From contig CALUQM010000007.1 in assembly GCA_944322925.1 (NCBI GenBank), positions 1 to 64,000 on the forward strand: DNA of 64,000 nucleotides, given 5' to 3'. Positions within the stretch are counted from its first letter, which is position 1; every line of letters starts with the position of its first letter. The DNA is from an uncultured Bacteroidales bacterium (lineage in GTDB: Bacteria > Bacteroidota > Bacteroidia > Bacteroidales > UBA932). Below the pieces are notes generated by a model that saw only the letters and a program-made list of their open reading frames with translations, was not told the origin of the DNA and ran no database searches. This document shows positions 62,686 through 64,000 of this stretch, one piece after another. The translations under genes were made by a program, and so were the position numbers.

Positions 62686-63276
62686 ATGGGAAAATTTCAA
62701 CTTATAACAAAAGGTCTTGTAAAGGAGAACCCGACATTCGTCCTTTTGCTGGGCATGTGTCCGACCCTCGCGACCACCACTTCGGCAATCAACGGCATGA
62801 GTATGGGACTGGCAACGCTTTTCGTGCTTGTCCTTTCGAACATGGCGATTTCGGCCACTGCTCCGTATATTCCGGACAAGGTCAGAATCCCTGCCTACAT
62901 TGTGATCATAGCGGCTTTCGTGACGATTCTGCAACTTGTGATGCAGGCCTTTACTCCTGATATCTACGAGACACTCGGTCTGTTCATACCTCTTATCGTG
63001 GTGAACTGCATCGTGCTCGGCAGGGCCGAGGCATTTGCCAACAAGAATTCAGTCGTGGATTCGGCCTGCGACGGTCTGGGAATAGGCCTTGGATTCACCC
63101 TTGCCCTGACGATTCTCGGCCTTGTCAGAGAAATACTCGGCAGCGGTTCGGCATTCGGATTCAAGTTCATCTCCGGTGACGGAATCCTTGTCTTCGTCCT
63201 CGCTCCGGGCGCTTTCATGGCTCTGGCTTATCTTATTGTACTGTTCAAGAAGGTTACGGCAAAGAAAGGCGAATAA
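62686..63276 (+). CDS. rnfE: Rnf electron transport complex subunit E
   Basis: Integral membrane subunit of 196 residues, with six membrane segments and conserved loops GMCPTLATTTSA and NCIVLGRAEAFA. Homologous to RnfA with inverted topology; together they form the core channel and hold an Fe-S centre. Two bases after rnfG. Confidence 0.95.
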   Translation: MGKFQLITKGLVKENPTFVLLLGMCPTLATTTSAINGMSMGLATLFVLVLSNMAISATAPYIPDKVRIPAYIVIIAAFVTILQLVMQAFTPDIYETLGLFIPLIVVNCIVLGRAEAFANKNSVVDSACDGLGIGLGFTLALTILGLVREILGSGSAFGFKFISGDGILVFVLAPGAFMALAYLIVLFKKVTAKKGE

Positions 63277-63302
63277 TGTCTAATCATCAAATCTGACAGA
63301 TC

Positions 63303-63905
63303 ATGGAATATATATTGATTATCATATCGGCGATATTCGTCAACAATATCCTTCTTTCCCAGTTCATGGGCATTTGTCCGTTTCTGGGAGTATCCAACAA
63401 ACTGAGCACGGCTGCGGGCATGTCCGGGGCGGTATGTTTCGTCATCACCCTTGCCACTCTCGTGACCTATCTTTTCCAGTATTATGTGCTTGTGCCTCTC
63501 GAAATAGAGTACATGCAGACCATTGCGTTCATCCTTATCATTGCAGCCCTCGTGCAGATGGTGGAGATCGTGCTCAAGAAGATCAGCCCGTCGCTTTATC
63601 AGGCTCTCGGAATTTTCCTGCCCCTGATCACGACGAACTGTGCCGTACTCGGAGTCGCCCTCATGGTCGTGACCAACGAGTTTTCATACGGCGGAAGCGA
63701 GCCTCATCTTCTGAATCTCGGTGAATCCGTAGTCTTCGCCTTCGCGACTTCACTCGGCTTCGGCCTTGCGATGATTCTGTTCGCAGGTCTCCGCGAACAG
63801 ATCGCGCTGAACAAGGTGCCAAAGCCGTTCAAGGGGATTCCTATCGCCCTCGTGACTGCAAGTATTCTTGCAATGGCATTCATGGGATTTTCAGGACTCG
63901 TATAA
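63303..63905 (+). CDS. rnfA: Rnf electron transport complex subunit A
   Basis: Integral membrane subunit of 200 residues, six segments, with NNILLSQFMGICPFLG and TTNCAVLGVAL carrying the conserved cysteines. It closes the operon in the usual Bacteroidetes order B-C-D-G-E-A. The complex couples ferredoxin:NAD+ electron flow to Na+ or H+ export. Confidence 0.95.
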   Translation: MEYILIIISAIFVNNILLSQFMGICPFLGVSNKLSTAAGMSGAVCFVITLATLVTYLFQYYVLVPLEIEYMQTIAFILIIAALVQMVEIVLKKISPSLYQALGIFLPLITTNCAVLGVALMVVTNEFSYGGSEPHLLNLGESVVFAFATSLGFGLAMILFAGLREQIALNKVPKPFKGIPIALVTASILAMAFMGFSGLV

Positions 63906-63927
63906 TGGATTGCCCGAAATATAACGG

Positions 63928-63974
63928 AAAGACACCCGGGTCACCATCGGAATGGTTCGACCTGGGTGTCTTTT
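63928..63974 (+). terminator. strong terminator at the end of the rnf operon
   Basis: AAAGACACCCGGGTC (63928-63942) pairs with GACCTGGGTGTCTTT (63959-63973) with one G-U pair. An inner ACCAT/ATGGT stem lies in the loop and a T run follows. A long, stable, possibly bidirectional terminator 22 bp after rnfA. Confidence 0.85.
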
Positions 63975-64000
63975 ATCGTCGCAATGCCTGTTTCGGTGAA

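Noticed and set aside
1-64000. CRISPR arrays, tRNA or rRNA genes
   Set aside because: No regular repeat-spacer pattern, cloverleaf with CCA-type end or rRNA-like sequence was seen by eye.

Overview
The window reads as chromosomal DNA of a Bacteroidales bacterium. It has a SusC/SusD pair, a fimbrillin-like surface lipoprotein, TlpA-type lipoproteins, Rpn-family nuclease remnants, DUF3108/DUF2807/LptFG-type genes and an rnfBCDGEA cluster. Many genes lack a Shine-Dalgarno sequence and instead follow Bacteroidetes -7 boxes (TAnnTTTG). The genus cannot be fixed from sequence alone. No rRNA, tRNA or CRISPR array was seen.

Layout. 0-2 kb is scarred accessory DNA: the C-terminal half of an Rpn nuclease gene, an IS110-family element with a candidate bridge RNA and a frameshifted transposase, and the first 57 codons of an acetyltransferase gene cut by the element. 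2-12 kb (minus strand) is an uptake locus: SusC (frameshifted in a G tract), SusD, a metallohydrolase-like lipoprotein that lost its HExxH, a thioredoxin-fold protein, a PDZ-less S41 protease and a TlpA/DUF4369 lipoprotein. Divergently at 12-15.7 kb are another long thioredoxin-fold protein, an alpha/beta hydrolase and a lone DsbD N-terminal domain. At 15.8-16.2 kb lies the N-terminal half of an Rpn gene, in the same orientation as the half at the start of the window. 16.4-18.8 kb holds a small 53-codon ORF and a surface lipoprotein.

19-33 kb is mostly core: a flippase-like membrane protein, a PfkB kinase, a DUF368 transporter, three small unknown genes, a patatin, the PflA/PflB pair, a dehydrogenase-like protein, and a three-gene glycolipid operon (GT2, LabN-type membrane protein, ArnT-like GT39) whose last stop codon lies in a 10-bp tandem repeat. 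33-46 kb holds ssb, an M3 peptidase, a DUF2807 lipoprotein, an LptG-type permease with tgt, a nucleoside permease, a Spy-like protein divergent from a LytS/LytTR pair, queH, ilvE and ilvA. 46-52 kb (minus strand) runs alaS, an in-frame LptF-methionyl-tRNA formyltransferase fusion, then thiN. 52-58 kb (plus strand) carries two M23 peptidases, a MerR regulator, a Nif3-like protein, a coiled-coil zinc-ribbon protein, dnaB and a DUF3108 protein. 58-64 kb is RseC-like plus rnfBCDGEA, closed by a strong terminator.

The Rnf complex, PFL and the queuosine genes fit an anaerobic fermentative gut-type lifestyle. The most striking items are the IS110 bridge-RNA candidate, whose guide segments agree with the element's right end and with the reading frame of the interrupted gene, and the LptF-FMT fusion.
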